From NCBI RefSeq assembly GCF_910579365.1, contig NZ_CAJTUX010000002.1, forward strand, positions 62,001-126,000: 64,000 nucleotides of DNA, in the 5' to 3' direction. This DNA is from an uncultured Oscillibacter sp. Lineage in GTDB: Bacteria; Bacillota; Clostridia; Oscillospirales; Oscillospiraceae. Under the pieces are notes generated by a model that ran no database searches, was not told where the DNA came from, and saw nothing but the letters and a program-made list of their open reading frames with translations. Position numbers and translations under genes: made by a program. Positions within the stretch are counted from its first letter, which is position 1; each line of letters opens with the position of its first letter. Positions 16,546-24,364 of this stretch are shown here, in pieces.

Positions 16546-17697
16546 ATGAGTATCTATTTGGATTACAACGCATCCGCTCCAATATCTTCGGAGGTTTTGG
16601 AGTGTATGATCGACGTATATCGGAACTGCACCGGAAATGCTGACAGTCGCACCCATAGTTATGGAGAAAATGCCCGCGATCTGGTCGAAACCGCCCGGGG
16701 GCAGGCAGCGTCACTGTTTGGAGTAAAAAAAGACGAGATCTTTTTCACCAGCGGGGCAACAGAAAGTAATAACCTTGCGATTTTGGGTCTGCAAAAGTAC
16801 GGGCTGGAAGTTGGGCGCAAGCATTTGATTGTGACGGCCATTGAACATAAGGCTGTCCTTGAAGCCGCAAAGCATTTAGAAACTGAGGGATTTGAAATTG
16901 AACTTGTCAATCCCGGTCAAGACGGCTGCGTTTCTGCGGATGACATTCTTTCCAGGGTCCGTAAAGATACGCGGCTGGTCAGTGTTATGCATGTAAACAA
17001 CGAGACCGGTGTAATCCAGCCCGTGGATCAGATTGGGGAGGCGCTTGCGAAAACAGATGTCTTGTTTCACATTGACGCAACCCAAAGTGCTGGAAAACTG
17101 GTTTCGGAGATTCAGAGGCTGTCCTATCGCATGATGTCGTTCAGTGGGCATAAGATGCATGGACCGCAGGGTGTTGGGGGACTCATTCTGAGGAAAAAGC
17201 AGTATCGTCTGCCCCCGGTTCGCCCAATCATGTTTGGTGGTGCCCAGGAGCATGGTATCCGCCCCGGAACGCTTCCCACTGCACTGATCGCAGGCCTGGG
17301 GAAAGCATGCGAGCTCGCTGAGCAAAACTATACGGATCATCAACAGCAAAACGCTGCAATCAAATCGAGACTTTTGAAGCTGTTGGCCGAATCCAATGTG
17401 GCTTACTCAATAAATGGAAACCCGGATCATTGTGTTTCCTCAACACTGAATGTCAGCTTTTTGGGAGTTTCTTCTGAAGCGCTCATGCTTGCGACAAGGC
17501 AATACTGCGGGATCGCAAACGGCTCCGCCTGTACTTCAAGCACATATCAGCACAGCCATGTGCTTTTGGCGATGGGCCTTCCGGATGAACGAATTGAAAG
17601 CGCTGCCCGGATTAGCTGGGACGCGGATGCTGATGCTGAAGAGATTTTGCGTGGTTTTTCTCAGATGTTAAATACAGTACTTAATTTTACCGCATGA
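16546..17697 (+). CDS. dndA: Cysteine desulfurase, DndA type
   Basis: This 383-aa PLP enzyme starts MSIYLDYNASAPISS. TSGATESNN binds PLP, HIDATQSAGK holds the PLP aspartate and glutamine, and SFSGHKMHGPQG carries the Schiff-base lysine. NGSACTSS holds the catalytic Cys. It follows the dndE remnant by 1 bp, so DndA (sulfur donor for phosphorothioate DNA modification) is preferred to a housekeeping IscS. dndB, dndC, dndD and a full dndE are absent from the window, so the modification system is not functional here. The gene itself looks intact, but I see no clear promoter. Confidence 0.85.
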   Translation: MSIYLDYNASAPISSEVLECMIDVYRNCTGNADSRTHSYGENARDLVETARGQAASLFGVKKDEIFFTSGATESNNLAILGLQKYGLEVGRKHLIVTAIEHKAVLEAAKHLETEGFEIELVNPGQDGCVSADDILSRVRKDTRLVSVMHVNNETGVIQPVDQIGEALAKTDVLFHIDATQSAGKLVSEIQRLSYRMMSFSGHKMHGPQGVGGLILRKKQYRLPPVRPIMFGGAQEHGIRPGTLPTALIAGLGKACELAEQNYTDHQQQNAAIKSRLLKLLAESNVAYSINGNPDHCVSSTLNVSFLGVSSEALMLATRQYCGIANGSACTSSTYQHSHVLLAMGLPDERIESAARISWDADADAEEILRGFSQMLNTVLNFTA

Positions 17698-18099
17698 TCG
17701 CCTTTTACACAGAATTATGTTGTGATGTATTGAGTTTTGAATTCTTCCAAAGTTAAGTCAAAAACGTCAGGGGGCAGCGCTTAGCAGACCGTAAACCCTG
17801 CGCATTGATGAGCTTGCCGCAGGCATTTCTCACTGACCGTTCGAAGCAATACATGCGTCACGATGTCCAGCTTAGTCTCCTTATAGCGAAAGAATGGCCG
17901 CGGTGGTATTCCTGGACGCTAACACTCCCATATCCGCAGGGAGGGACAAGTGGTGAAGACCAAGCCTCTCTTCCCTCACCGATGACAGCCTGCTGAAAAT
18001 CCTGGATCCGGCCATAGAGCGCGGCATATCCAGTACGGCATCCCTCAGCGGTCTGTCCTTGTGAACCAGAAAACAGATAATATGTACCAAGGCGTCCTT
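17698..18099. other. Decayed region without an intact gene
   Basis: About 400 bp after dndA. The minus strand has short open stretches (RYKETKLDIVTHVLLRT, KDRPLRDAVLDMPRSM) broken by stops. They read like remains of a mobile-element gene upstream of nothing recognisable. I see no promoter, RNA or repeat. Confidence 0.4.
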
Positions 18100-18420
18100 T
18101 TAATACAGCGACCACCAGTAGTCAAACACCTTGCGGCAGCCGTTTCCCTTTTGAGGGAGGAATGGGTAAGTCCGCACCTTTTTGTTGCTCACCCGCTTGA
18201 GCCATTGCTGACACTTGCTGTTCTTGGGATATTTGATGTACTTGCCTGTGTGCAGGAGGGTCCTGCCCCCAAAGCCCCAATCCACATAGCCCCGGTGGGG
18301 CGCGTAGCCGGAGAGCTGGACGATGGCCAGCCGGCGGTTCAACTTCTCCTGCCCTTTCCTGCGGCGGTACTGCCGGCCGGTCTGCCGCTGGCAGCTTGCC
18401 GTTTTCTCAGAATTCACCAA
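18100..18420 (-). CDS. Small basic mobile-element protein, function unknown
   Basis: This 106-aa protein is rich in Lys and Arg (RQYRRRKGQEKLNRRLA) and ends KGNGCRKVFDYWWSLY. The pattern of a basic centre and a K/R-x-DYWW tail recurs, as I recall, in small proteins of clostridial integrative elements. I cannot assign a function. The frame is complete, but the neighbourhood is decayed and it may be a leftover. Confidence 0.45.
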   Translation of the reverse strand: MVNSEKTASCQRQTGRQYRRRKGQEKLNRRLAIVQLSGYAPHRGYVDWGFGGRTLLHTGKYIKYPKNSKCQQWLKRVSNKKVRTYPFLPQKGNGCRKVFDYWWSLY

Positions 18421-18459
18421 GAGCGCCGCGATTTGTCATTGAACCGGTGGTTTAATTTT

Positions 18460-18681
18460 CTAAATCTTTTGATAATGTCCACCCTTGCGGCACTTCATCA
18501 GTTTTCCTTCTGCCGCGAGTTTCGCACGGATGCGATTGGCTGTCGCCGGAAAGACGCCGCAGAGCCGCCGCACATCAGCGTTTTGGATGACATCGTGATG
18601 TTCCAGGAACTGCTCGGTCTGTTTCCGGCGTTCTGCGGCTTTATCTTTGTTCAGACCATGACCAATATTGTGGCAGCTCAT
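18460..18681 (-). CDS. Small winged-helix DNA-binding protein
   Basis: This 73-aa protein has a helix-turn-helix core, NADVRRLCGVFPATANRI followed by LAAEGKLMKCRKGGHYQ, like the C-terminal winged helix of clostridial Fic-associated or GntR-like proteins. ATG 18681 follows GGAGG at 8-bp spacing, which argues that it is translated. The partner domain usually found upstream is absent, so it is either a stand-alone regulator or the surviving end of a longer gene. Confidence 0.5.
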   Translation of the reverse strand: MSCHNIGHGLNKDKAAERRKQTEQFLEHHDVIQNADVRRLCGVFPATANRIRAKLAAEGKLMKCRKGGHYQKI

Positions 18682-18742
18682 GGGGAACACCTCCTGCCCA
18701 AAGCTATTATAGCGCCAAAAGCGCCATATAACAATGATGCAA

Positions 18743-19558
18743 TTAAAACCCCGCGTTCCGCAGTTCCTCCATCATAGCCCGGCGGCGGATGTACCGAGTG
18801 CGCCAGTCCTCCTCCAGCAGGCGAATAGCTTCATCCGTCTTCCTATCCTCAAGTGCCTGCTGGATACGCAGCTTACGGATATCGGAATAGTTTGTGTACC
18901 GTTCTAAAAAGGCGTCCAGTTCCTCCTTTGGCAAGGTCAGCTTTTTCATAAGGTCGAAACGACGCATCAACAGCCGTTTCATCTCATATTCACTGGAATA
19001 ACCTTGCTTGCCGGAATCCTCAAGGTTCGTGATTTGTCTATCTGCCAGCTCCAACTTTTTCCTGTCAAACGTCTCTCCGGAAAACCGGGACAAAATCGCC
19101 TGTTCCGCAAAATCCCGGACACTCCAGTGTTCGCCGGCCGACCCTGGGTATTTCAGGAGGAAGTCGAACACCTCGTCTTCCTTACCGGCACAAAGTATGT
19201 CCGTAAGCATCGCGTCCATAGCGTCATCTACATAGGCGCAGCCTTCCTCCGTTTCATAGCTCGCGTATTCCCGCAGCGCATTCATCCCTGCCCGGAGTAC
19301 CAGCAACGGTTCACCCCGTCCCAACCGTGTCTGCGTCTGCCGCCCGATAAAATCAGCCACATCGCACTCAAACTCATCCGCGTCTCTATAGTTGATACAG
19401 CCATAGCGGTCGGCATACTGCCTTCCAATGGAGGCCAGTTCTTTTTTCAGCGTTTTCATACATTCGTCCAGAGTCGTCTCCCCATATCGAAGGAGCAGCG
19501 CCCTGCAGAGTTTTTCATCAGTGGATATCAATTCTGTCAGCAGCGGATATTCACCATC
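18743..19558 (-). pseudogene. C-terminal fragment of a SWIM-zinc-finger-like protein
   Basis: The frame of about 270 residues has long helices (TLKKELASIGRQYADRYGC, ITNLEDSGKQGYSSEYEMKR, EEDWRTRYIRRRAMMEELR). They resemble the helical C-terminal half of clostridial SWIM zinc-finger proteins. The SWIM motif (CxCx...CxH) and everything N-terminal are missing. At about 19540-19560 the sequence switches into an ATPase gene in another frame, so this is a fusion scar. The family match is from memory and moderate. Confidence 0.45.
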
Positions 19559-20110
19559 CCGGCATCGATGAGCCACTCGATACACCCCCGGTAGTCCTTG
19601 AACCGGGCCCCCGAAGCCACCTTGGATATCTGGAACTTTTTGCTTTCCTTGGCCAGCTGAGGCGGGATCTGGTCGAACACATTGAGAATGCGCCCCTGAT
19701 CCAGCCCCTCGGCGTATTTCCGAATGTCCTCTCTGTAGTCGGCAATGAGCTGACGCTGGATATCCAGCGAGCCCTCAAAGGTGCCCCGCTCCACATACTC
19801 CCGCACCACAGCCGGCATCCCGCCCAGAATGCAGAAATCCAGGAACAGCGAATTGCAGACGGACAGTTCCAATTCGCTGAAAGGCGTCAGCGTCCGCATA
19901 TGATCCAGCAGATCAGCAATGAACCCATCGTCATAGCCCTTTGCCCAGAGAAATTCTTCAAAATCCATGGAGAACATCTCGCAGTCCGTCTTATAGCCTA
20001 CGCTGTTGCTCTCGATCTTCCGATAATTGATCCCCAGCATGGATCCACTGCAGATCACATCAAAGCGGCCGTCGATAGCCAAAAATTTCAGCGTGGTGGC
20101 ATAGTTTACG
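19537..20110 (-). pseudogene. Internal fragment of a DUF4143-type AAA ATPase
   Basis: About 190 residues on the minus strand match the centre of the DUF4143 ATPase family. These are LAIDGRFDVICSGSMLG (end of the AAA domain), MDFEEFLWAKGY, SLFLDFCILGGMPAVVREY and KYAEGLDQGRILNVFDQIP. The Walker A and B segments upstream are lost at about 20105, where AT-rich sequence begins. The C-terminal DUF4143 domain is lost at the SWIM junction. Both ends are broken, so it is non-functional. Confidence 0.7.
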
Positions 20111-20567
20111 CCGGACGCGGAGAAGGAGCAACAAAAAATGACGAATATTTTTTTAGAGATACTAAAACATGAGCTAATTTTTATATTAATTTACAAAAAT
20201 AAGAGAGAATCCGGCAAATCACAGATATTTATACAAGCGAAGCGATTGAAATTGTCTCTATAACTGTGCGGACATTCACCTATTGCAATTTCCAAATAAA
20301 AGAACCAACCTATCACTTTTTTCTGTGACAGGCTGGCTTTATGGGCCGATTCACCAATTTAAGTAATATTTCGTCAGAGTTCGCTGTGATTCACTTTCGC
20401 TGATTTAAGATGGTGCAGCTACAGCAAGGCCGCGGGGGACCCGGCACTTGGAGCGAAAGCGCGGAGGAACCCTCCGCGCCGGATTCGCGGATTCGGAAAG
20501 CGCACGCATACAAAAGAGCCGCCGGCGCATATGCTTTTATGTGAATCGCTGGAAGGGAGGCGGAAGG
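20111..20567. other. Gap with AT-rich half and a weak hairpin
   Basis: 20111-20385 is strikingly AT-rich compared with its surroundings. A hairpin around 20303-20338 (AACCAACCT with AGGCTGGCT, imperfect) precedes TTT and may be a plus-strand terminator. 20390-20567 leads into the small gene at 20568. I see no intact gene. Confidence 0.4.
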
Positions 20568-20765
20568 ATGAAAGGCGGCGGTCCTGTTGAGATGGTTGTC
20601 CATTATCCCGAAACCGAGGAGGCGCAGCGGGAGCTTGCCAAATGCGCCGCCACCGTTCATGCGCAGACGGTTGTGGAAAAGCTCAGCGCACTCTCCTGCC
20701 CTGTGGAGCAGAGGGCTGCGTTGATGGACGCGGTTATAGCAAAGCGCAGAAGCTGCACAGGATAA
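20568..20765 (+). CDS. Small conserved element-associated protein
   Basis: This 65-aa protein starts at ATG 20568 behind GGGAGG, with VVHYPETEEAQRELAKCAAT and LSCPVEQRAALMDAVIAK. It resembles short proteins of clostridial integrative elements that lie next to recombinase or relaxase genes; their role is unknown to me. It stops directly at a strong terminator. It sits just outside the broken sigK middle fragment, so it could belong to a second element whose edge is near 20902. Confidence 0.6.
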   Translation: MKGGGPVEMVVHYPETEEAQRELAKCAATVHAQTVVEKLSALSCPVEQRAALMDAVIAKRRSCTG

Positions 20766-20796
20766 GGCTGGGGGTTGGACCCCAGCCTTTTTGTTT
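20764..20796 (+). terminator. Rho-independent terminator
   Basis: Stem AAGGCTGGGG/CCCCAGCCTT followed by TTTTTGTTT. It overlaps the stop codon of the 65-aa gene. Confidence 0.88.
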
Positions 20797-20901
20797 CTTC
20801 GGTTTGCCTTAAGCTCTCCCGTGTGCATTTGCACCCTCGGTTTTCCTTCCGCCTCTTTGGCGTTTCAAACGGCAGGAATGGGAATCCGCCGCGCGGCGCC
20901 G

Positions 20902-21052
20902 CTAAGAGAGGATAGCATTTTCAATGCACCGGGCGGCATAGGTGGCCAGCCGGGCCCCCTTGGCGGGGTTGAAGCTGGAGATGCCCTTGATGAGGCCGAT
21001 GGTTCCGATGGAAATCAGGTCCTCCTGATCGGCGCTCTGGGTGTAGTATTTT
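20902..21052 (-). pseudogene. sigK: Middle fragment of sigK (sigma region 2), split gene
   Basis: On the minus strand the sequence KKYYTQSADQEDLISIGTIG, then LIKGISSFNPAKGARLATYA and ARCIENAIL, is sigma-K region 2. It begins at an AA crossover site (21053-21054) where the 17.7-kb element ends. It ends with a foreign S-stop at 20902 just where normal SigK would continue with Met/aromatic residues. It is therefore bounded by breaks on both sides. The matching N-terminal part is at 38769-38972, same strand. Regions 3-4 are not in the window. Confidence 0.88.
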
Positions 21053-22682
21053 TTGGACGGGTGAAGCAAAGGGAAGGATTTACCCGATTGAAAGCGGCCT
21101 CCCACGGGCCGCCGAATTTCAGATGGATGTCCAGGCAGACACGCTCTTTGGTGCTGTTCCTCTTGACCACGATTTTGTCCAGAATTGTGGTGACCAGAGT
21201 GGAGCTGATTCCGTCCTGGAAGGTCAGCGCCCGCTCCAGGGCGGCGCGGATTTCCTCCAGCTGCACCGCCGTCCGCCGCCCTTTTTCTGCCTCCGCCCTG
21301 AGGACTTCCATTTGTTCCTCCAGGGCTTGTGCCTGCTGGTTGAAGCCATCGTTGCGCTGTTTAAACTCCGCCACGGAGATGACGCCCTCGACGCTCAGCT
21401 CCAGCAGGCGGTCTTTCTTTGCCCGGAGGGCGGACAGGTCCTCCTCCAGGCGGTGGATGTCCTGGGCGTAGTCATGCTCGTCGGGGACTGCCTGGAGCAC
21501 GGTCACCACCGCGCCTATGACGGCCTGTTTGTTTTGCGTCAGTTGGTTGAAGATATTGGCCATGATTTGGTCTAACTCCGCCGTCCTGAGCTGGGGCGCG
21601 GAACAGGCCGCCCGCCCTTTATCTCGGTAGACACGACACTGCCAGGCCTCCTTTTCATCCTTGGCGCTTTTCAGCAGTTGACGGTGGAAGCTGGTGCCGT
21701 GTTCCTCACAGATGATCTTGCCGCTGTAAGGATATCGGTTGTGGAATTCCGCCCCGCTTTGATGGGACATCATCTGTTTACTGCGTCGCTTGTAGAGGGC
21801 GTTGGCCCTGTCCCATAGCTCCTCGGAGACGATCGCCGGGATAGACGGATCTGGATACATGACCCATTCGCTCTCGTCCATGAAAATTTTCCGCTTACTG
21901 CGGTAGTCCACTGTCTGGCTTTTGTTGGCACAGTACCAGCCCTTATATTTTGGATTGCAGAGAATATGCCGGATGGTGAGCACGTTGAAAGCGTTGCCCT
22001 TGCGGCTGGTAAAGCCCTCGTCGTACAGCACCTGAGAAATGCGGCGGATGCCCATTTGCTGATTGGCGTAGAGGTCGAAAATCCGCCGTACTACCTGGGC
22101 CTCCCCCGCATTGATGGTCAGCACACAGTCCTTTTTGTCATACCCCCACAGCTTGTCATTGCCCAGCACGTGGCCGTTTTTGATGGCTTGCCGGAAACCG
22201 AACTTCAGCCGCTCGGACAGCTTGCGCACCTCGTCCTGAGCCACCCCGGCCATGACCACCAGCCGGAACTCGCTGTCGGAGTCCAGGGTGTTGATGTTGT
22301 CGTTTTGGAACAGTACCCCCACGTCGTGTTCCAGCAGCTCCTGAGTGTACTGGATGCTGTCCAGCGTAGAACGGGAAAAGCGGGAGATCTCCTTCGTGAT
22401 GATGAAGTCAAACCGCCCTGCTTTGGCGTCCGCTATCATCCGTAAGAAGCTGTCCCGCTTTTTGGTGCTGGTGCCGGAAATACCCTCGTCCACATAGCCC
22501 TGAACATAGGTCCAATTCCGTTTTTCCTGAATGAATTGTGTGTAATACTGTACCTGGTTTTCCAAACTGTTGAGCTGTTCATCCTTGTCTGTGGAAACTC
22601 TGGCGTAGAAGGTTACCCGCAGGGGCAGGTCGAAGATGGTTTTCCCGTTCCGCATTTCATTTCGTATCCTAAGTACATTCAT
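21015..22682 (-). CDS. Large serine recombinase A, probable element integrase
   Basis: This 555-aa SpoIVCA-like protein has the resolvase domain VTFYARVSTDKDEQLNSLEN (catalytic Ser), YVDEGISGTS and ITKEISRFSRS. The recombinase domain and zinc ribbon region (CEEHGTSFH, CRVYRDKGRAACSAP) follow, then a coiled coil and a C-terminal beta region (ILDKIVVKR). The last 13 codons lie in sigK sequence: the frame runs through the att core and stops at 21015. In the excised circle the frame would instead run into the other end of the element. Its start overlaps the small gene at 22669 by 14 bp. Adjacency to the att site makes it the likely integrase. Confidence 0.93.
   Translation of the reverse strand: MNVLRIRNEMRNGKTIFDLPLRVTFYARVSTDKDEQLNSLENQVQYYTQFIQEKRNWTYVQGYVDEGISGTSTKKRDSFLRMIADAKAGRFDFIITKEISRFSRSTLDSIQYTQELLEHDVGVLFQNDNINTLDSDSEFRLVVMAGVAQDEVRKLSERLKFGFRQAIKNGHVLGNDKLWGYDKKDCVLTINAGEAQVVRRIFDLYANQQMGIRRISQVLYDEGFTSRKGNAFNVLTIRHILCNPKYKGWYCANKSQTVDYRSKRKIFMDESEWVMYPDPSIPAIVSEELWDRANALYKRRSKQMMSHQSGAEFHNRYPYSGKIICEEHGTSFHRQLLKSAKDEKEAWQCRVYRDKGRAACSAPQLRTAELDQIMANIFNQLTQNKQAVIGAVVTVLQAVPDEHDYAQDIHRLEEDLSALRAKKDRLLELSVEGVISVAEFKQRNDGFNQQAQALEEQMEVLRAEAEKGRRTAVQLEEIRAALERALTFQDGISSTLVTTILDKIVVKRNSTKERVCLDIHLKFGGPWEAAFNRVNPSLCFTRPKNTTPRAPIRRT
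21043..21081 (-). other. Attachment site at the sigK-middle side
   Basis: Crossover AA at 21053-21054 (minus strand). The sigK half lies to the left; the element arm at 21055-21081 contains TGAAGCAAAGGGAA on the plus strand. It is the hybrid of the original sigK site and one attP arm. Confidence 0.82.
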
Positions 22683-22851
22683 GAATCTCCGCCTCCTTTG
22701 TCAAGCACACAGGATACTGGAAAAGCTCCGGGAAGTCTATCACAGAATGTACCAAATCCACGGCCCTGGAATAGGTGAAATCCGATATCAGGCCAAGGGC
22801 GCGGATATGATCCAGCAGGACCTTGACCAGCTCTTTTTGCGCGCTTTCCAA
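22669..22851 (-). CDS. Small helical protein preceding recombinase A
   Basis: This 60-aa protein starts at TTG 22851 behind AGGTGAT: MESAQKELVKVLLDHIRALG, then LISDFTYSRAVDLVHSVID. It resembles SHOCT-like or short helix-hairpin proteins often found before serine recombinases in clostridial elements. Stop-start overlap with recombinase A indicates translational coupling. A role as recombination partner or directionality factor is possible but unproven. Confidence 0.55.
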   Translation of the reverse strand: MESAQKELVKVLLDHIRALGLISDFTYSRAVDLVHSVIDFPELFQYPVCLTKEAEIHECT

Positions 22852-22922
22852 ATTGCATCACCTCGGTTCATGGATATGCTGCGGGAACAAAAAAATGCCG
22901 GACGGATTTACTCCGTCCGGCA
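22848..22922. repeat. Diverged leader/terminator repeat, copy 1
   Basis: About 75 bp, from TTTCCAAATTGCATCAC through GGATATGCT to the terminator stem, match 26626-26704 at roughly four bases in five. Copy 1 contains the ribosome site of the 60-aa gene. Copy 2 has lost the gene, suggesting an ancient module duplication. Confidence 0.6.
22889..22922 (-). terminator. Terminator after the recombinase B gene set
   Basis: Perfect 11-bp stem TGCCGGACGGA/TCCGTCCGGCA with TTTTTTT following on the minus strand. It lies 14 bp after the stop of the 119-aa gene. A closely related copy is at 26666-26704. Confidence 0.85.
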
Positions 22923-22935
22923 ATATAGCGTGTTC

Positions 22936-23295
22936 TCAAAATGATTCCTTACCAATCACCTCTGCCTCTGCCAAAGAAAACCGTACTGAGCGCTGATCCT
23001 GCATCAGTACGCCGGGAACACGGTAAGAGTATTCCGGATTCCAACCGTGGAGATTAGCTAGAATCCCGCACAGCTTACAGCTGGATACTTCAAACGAGCG
23101 CTTGCCGTTATACACATTCGGCGGGGCCCTGTGGGACTTGAGGTCTCTGGTTTCATACGCGCGCATCAGCAGCGACTGCCCATCCGAGGAAATCAAAAAG
23201 CATATCCGCTTTGGCTGGCCGATGAGCCGAAGCGTTTCTGTAAAAATGTGAATCCGTCCAACCCTTAAGTAAAAGGAAATGTGAATGTCATTCAT
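22936..23295 (-). CDS. Stand-alone paralogue 3 of the recombinase B C-terminal domain
   Basis: This 119-aa protein shares the pattern of the other copies: ICFLISSDGQSLLMRAYE, CKLCGILANLHGWNPEYSYR and VPGVLMQDQRSVRFSLAEAE. It keeps the Cys/Leu-rich helix and the WNPEYSYRVPG turn but lacks the N-terminal GYQV segment. ATG 23295 overlaps the stop of the previous gene (ATGA). Function unknown; it probably binds DNA or the recombinase. Confidence 0.7.
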   Translation of the reverse strand: MNDIHISFYLRVGRIHIFTETLRLIGQPKRICFLISSDGQSLLMRAYETRDLKSHRAPPNVYNGKRSFEVSSCKLCGILANLHGWNPEYSYRVPGVLMQDQRSVRFSLAEAEVIGKESF

Positions 23296-23753
23296 TTCTC
23301 CGATGTTCTCTCTTTGCCTTTCCACTGCTCCGGAGAGCTGAAATCGAAAAGGAGCATGACCTTGTTGTCTACTGTCACAACGCGCCCCACCGCCCTGCAA
23401 ACACAGCCGGTATCCCAGTTCCACATTTCGTAAAGCTTCGAAGAAAATCTGACGCATTCCATGCGCCGGGGGGCGTAATCTTTGATGTTTTTTCTCCAGG
23501 GAATGCCGTCCTTGTCTTTCATGGTTACCGGAACAAGCAAGACGCTCTTTTTCTGAGGATGAATTTCAATCCTCACCCGTTCACAGTTGTTCAGGGCCGT
23601 CAAAGCTACCTTATTAAAGGTGATCCCGCCGCTCCAAATCGTGCATGTCGGGGAATAGTAGCCGGATCTGCGTGTAAAGAGGTCTCCGCTGACTACCTGA
23701 AAACCGTCCATGGAAATTTCCTCAATCTCACTGCTGAAAGGAATCGCCGCCAT
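23292..23753 (-). CDS. Stand-alone paralogue 2 of the recombinase B C-terminal domain
   Basis: This 153-aa protein has MDGFQVVSGDLF, TCTIWSGGITFNKVAL, VRIEIHPQKKSVLLVPV and LYEMWNWDTGCVCRAVGRVV. These follow in the same order as EGYQVVRSQFL, AITISRDRITFN, IQLLLHPSERKIAIRPC and LFRIMEWNPDFIYRVRGTWV in recombinase B. It has a 4-bp ATGA overlap with the next gene and an 11-bp gap to the previous one, so it is an operon member. The family has no name known to me. Confidence 0.72.
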   Translation of the reverse strand: MAAIPFSSEIEEISMDGFQVVSGDLFTRRSGYYSPTCTIWSGGITFNKVALTALNNCERVRIEIHPQKKSVLLVPVTMKDKDGIPWRKNIKDYAPRRMECVRFSSKLYEMWNWDTGCVCRAVGRVVTVDNKVMLLFDFSSPEQWKGKERTSEK

Positions 23754-23764
23754 TTGTAGCCCTC

Positions 23765-24364
23765 CTATACTCTGTCAGTTGTAATATAACCGTCCGCAAG
23801 ATCAATTTTGTACTGCTCCTCGTGAGATTCCACCGGCGTTCCGAAATAGTCCCTCCATTCTCCCGGAAGGTAGGACCGCCGCTTTCTCCCGCCCATAAAC
23901 AGCTCGAAATCCGTCAGCTTAAACAGAAACAGCATTTCCTCCTGATAGACGGCGGGCCTGCCCATCATTTTGTAGCGGTATTCCGAGTCCCATTTCATCA
24001 AGTCAAAGACCTTCCCCGCGAAAATCCTGCACAGCATATCCCGGTTGGAGAGCTCCTTTTCTCCTCCGCCCTTCGCCCACCGCAGAGAGTCCGGCGCGTC
24101 GGGAAGGCAGGGGCGAATAATCAGACGCCGCTGCTCCGGGTGAATCAGAATCTGAATGTGCGTCACGCCCGGGAACCTCCGCAGGCAGGCCATGTTGAAC
24201 TTGATTCGGGTTGGCCAGATGGTAATCGCCGGTTCATACGTGTGTGAGAAAAGCTCCGCCCTGGTGACCTGATATCCCGCTAAATCCGCCACGGCTTCCG
24301 GTTCCTCATCATCGAGCGGCCTTGCATTCAAAAAAATATCATCCAATTGACTATGATCCAACAT
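23765..24364 (-). CDS. Stand-alone paralogue 1 of the recombinase B C-terminal domain
   Basis: This 199-aa protein has LAGYQVTRAELF, PAITIWPTRIKFNMACLRRF, HIQILIHPEQRRLIIRPC and VFDLMKWDSEYRYKMMGRPA. It is the closest of the three to the recombinase B tail. It overlaps the end of recombinase B by 14 bp. The sharp HPE/HPS-xR(x2)IRP motif shared by the family could be a nucleic-acid-binding or structural core. Function unknown. Confidence 0.75.
   Translation of the reverse strand: MLDHSQLDDIFLNARPLDDEEPEAVADLAGYQVTRAELFSHTYEPAITIWPTRIKFNMACLRRFPGVTHIQILIHPEQRRLIIRPCLPDAPDSLRWAKGGGEKELSNRDMLCRIFAGKVFDLMKWDSEYRYKMMGRPAVYQEEMLFLFKLTDFELFMGGRKRRSYLPGEWRDYFGTPVESHEEQYKIDLADGYITTDRV

Noticed and set aside
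16546..17697. Cysteine desulfurase as housekeeping IscS/NifS
   Set aside because: No iscU, mnmA or nifU neighbour; the gene is coupled to a dndE-like remnant, so DndA is the better call, though not proven.
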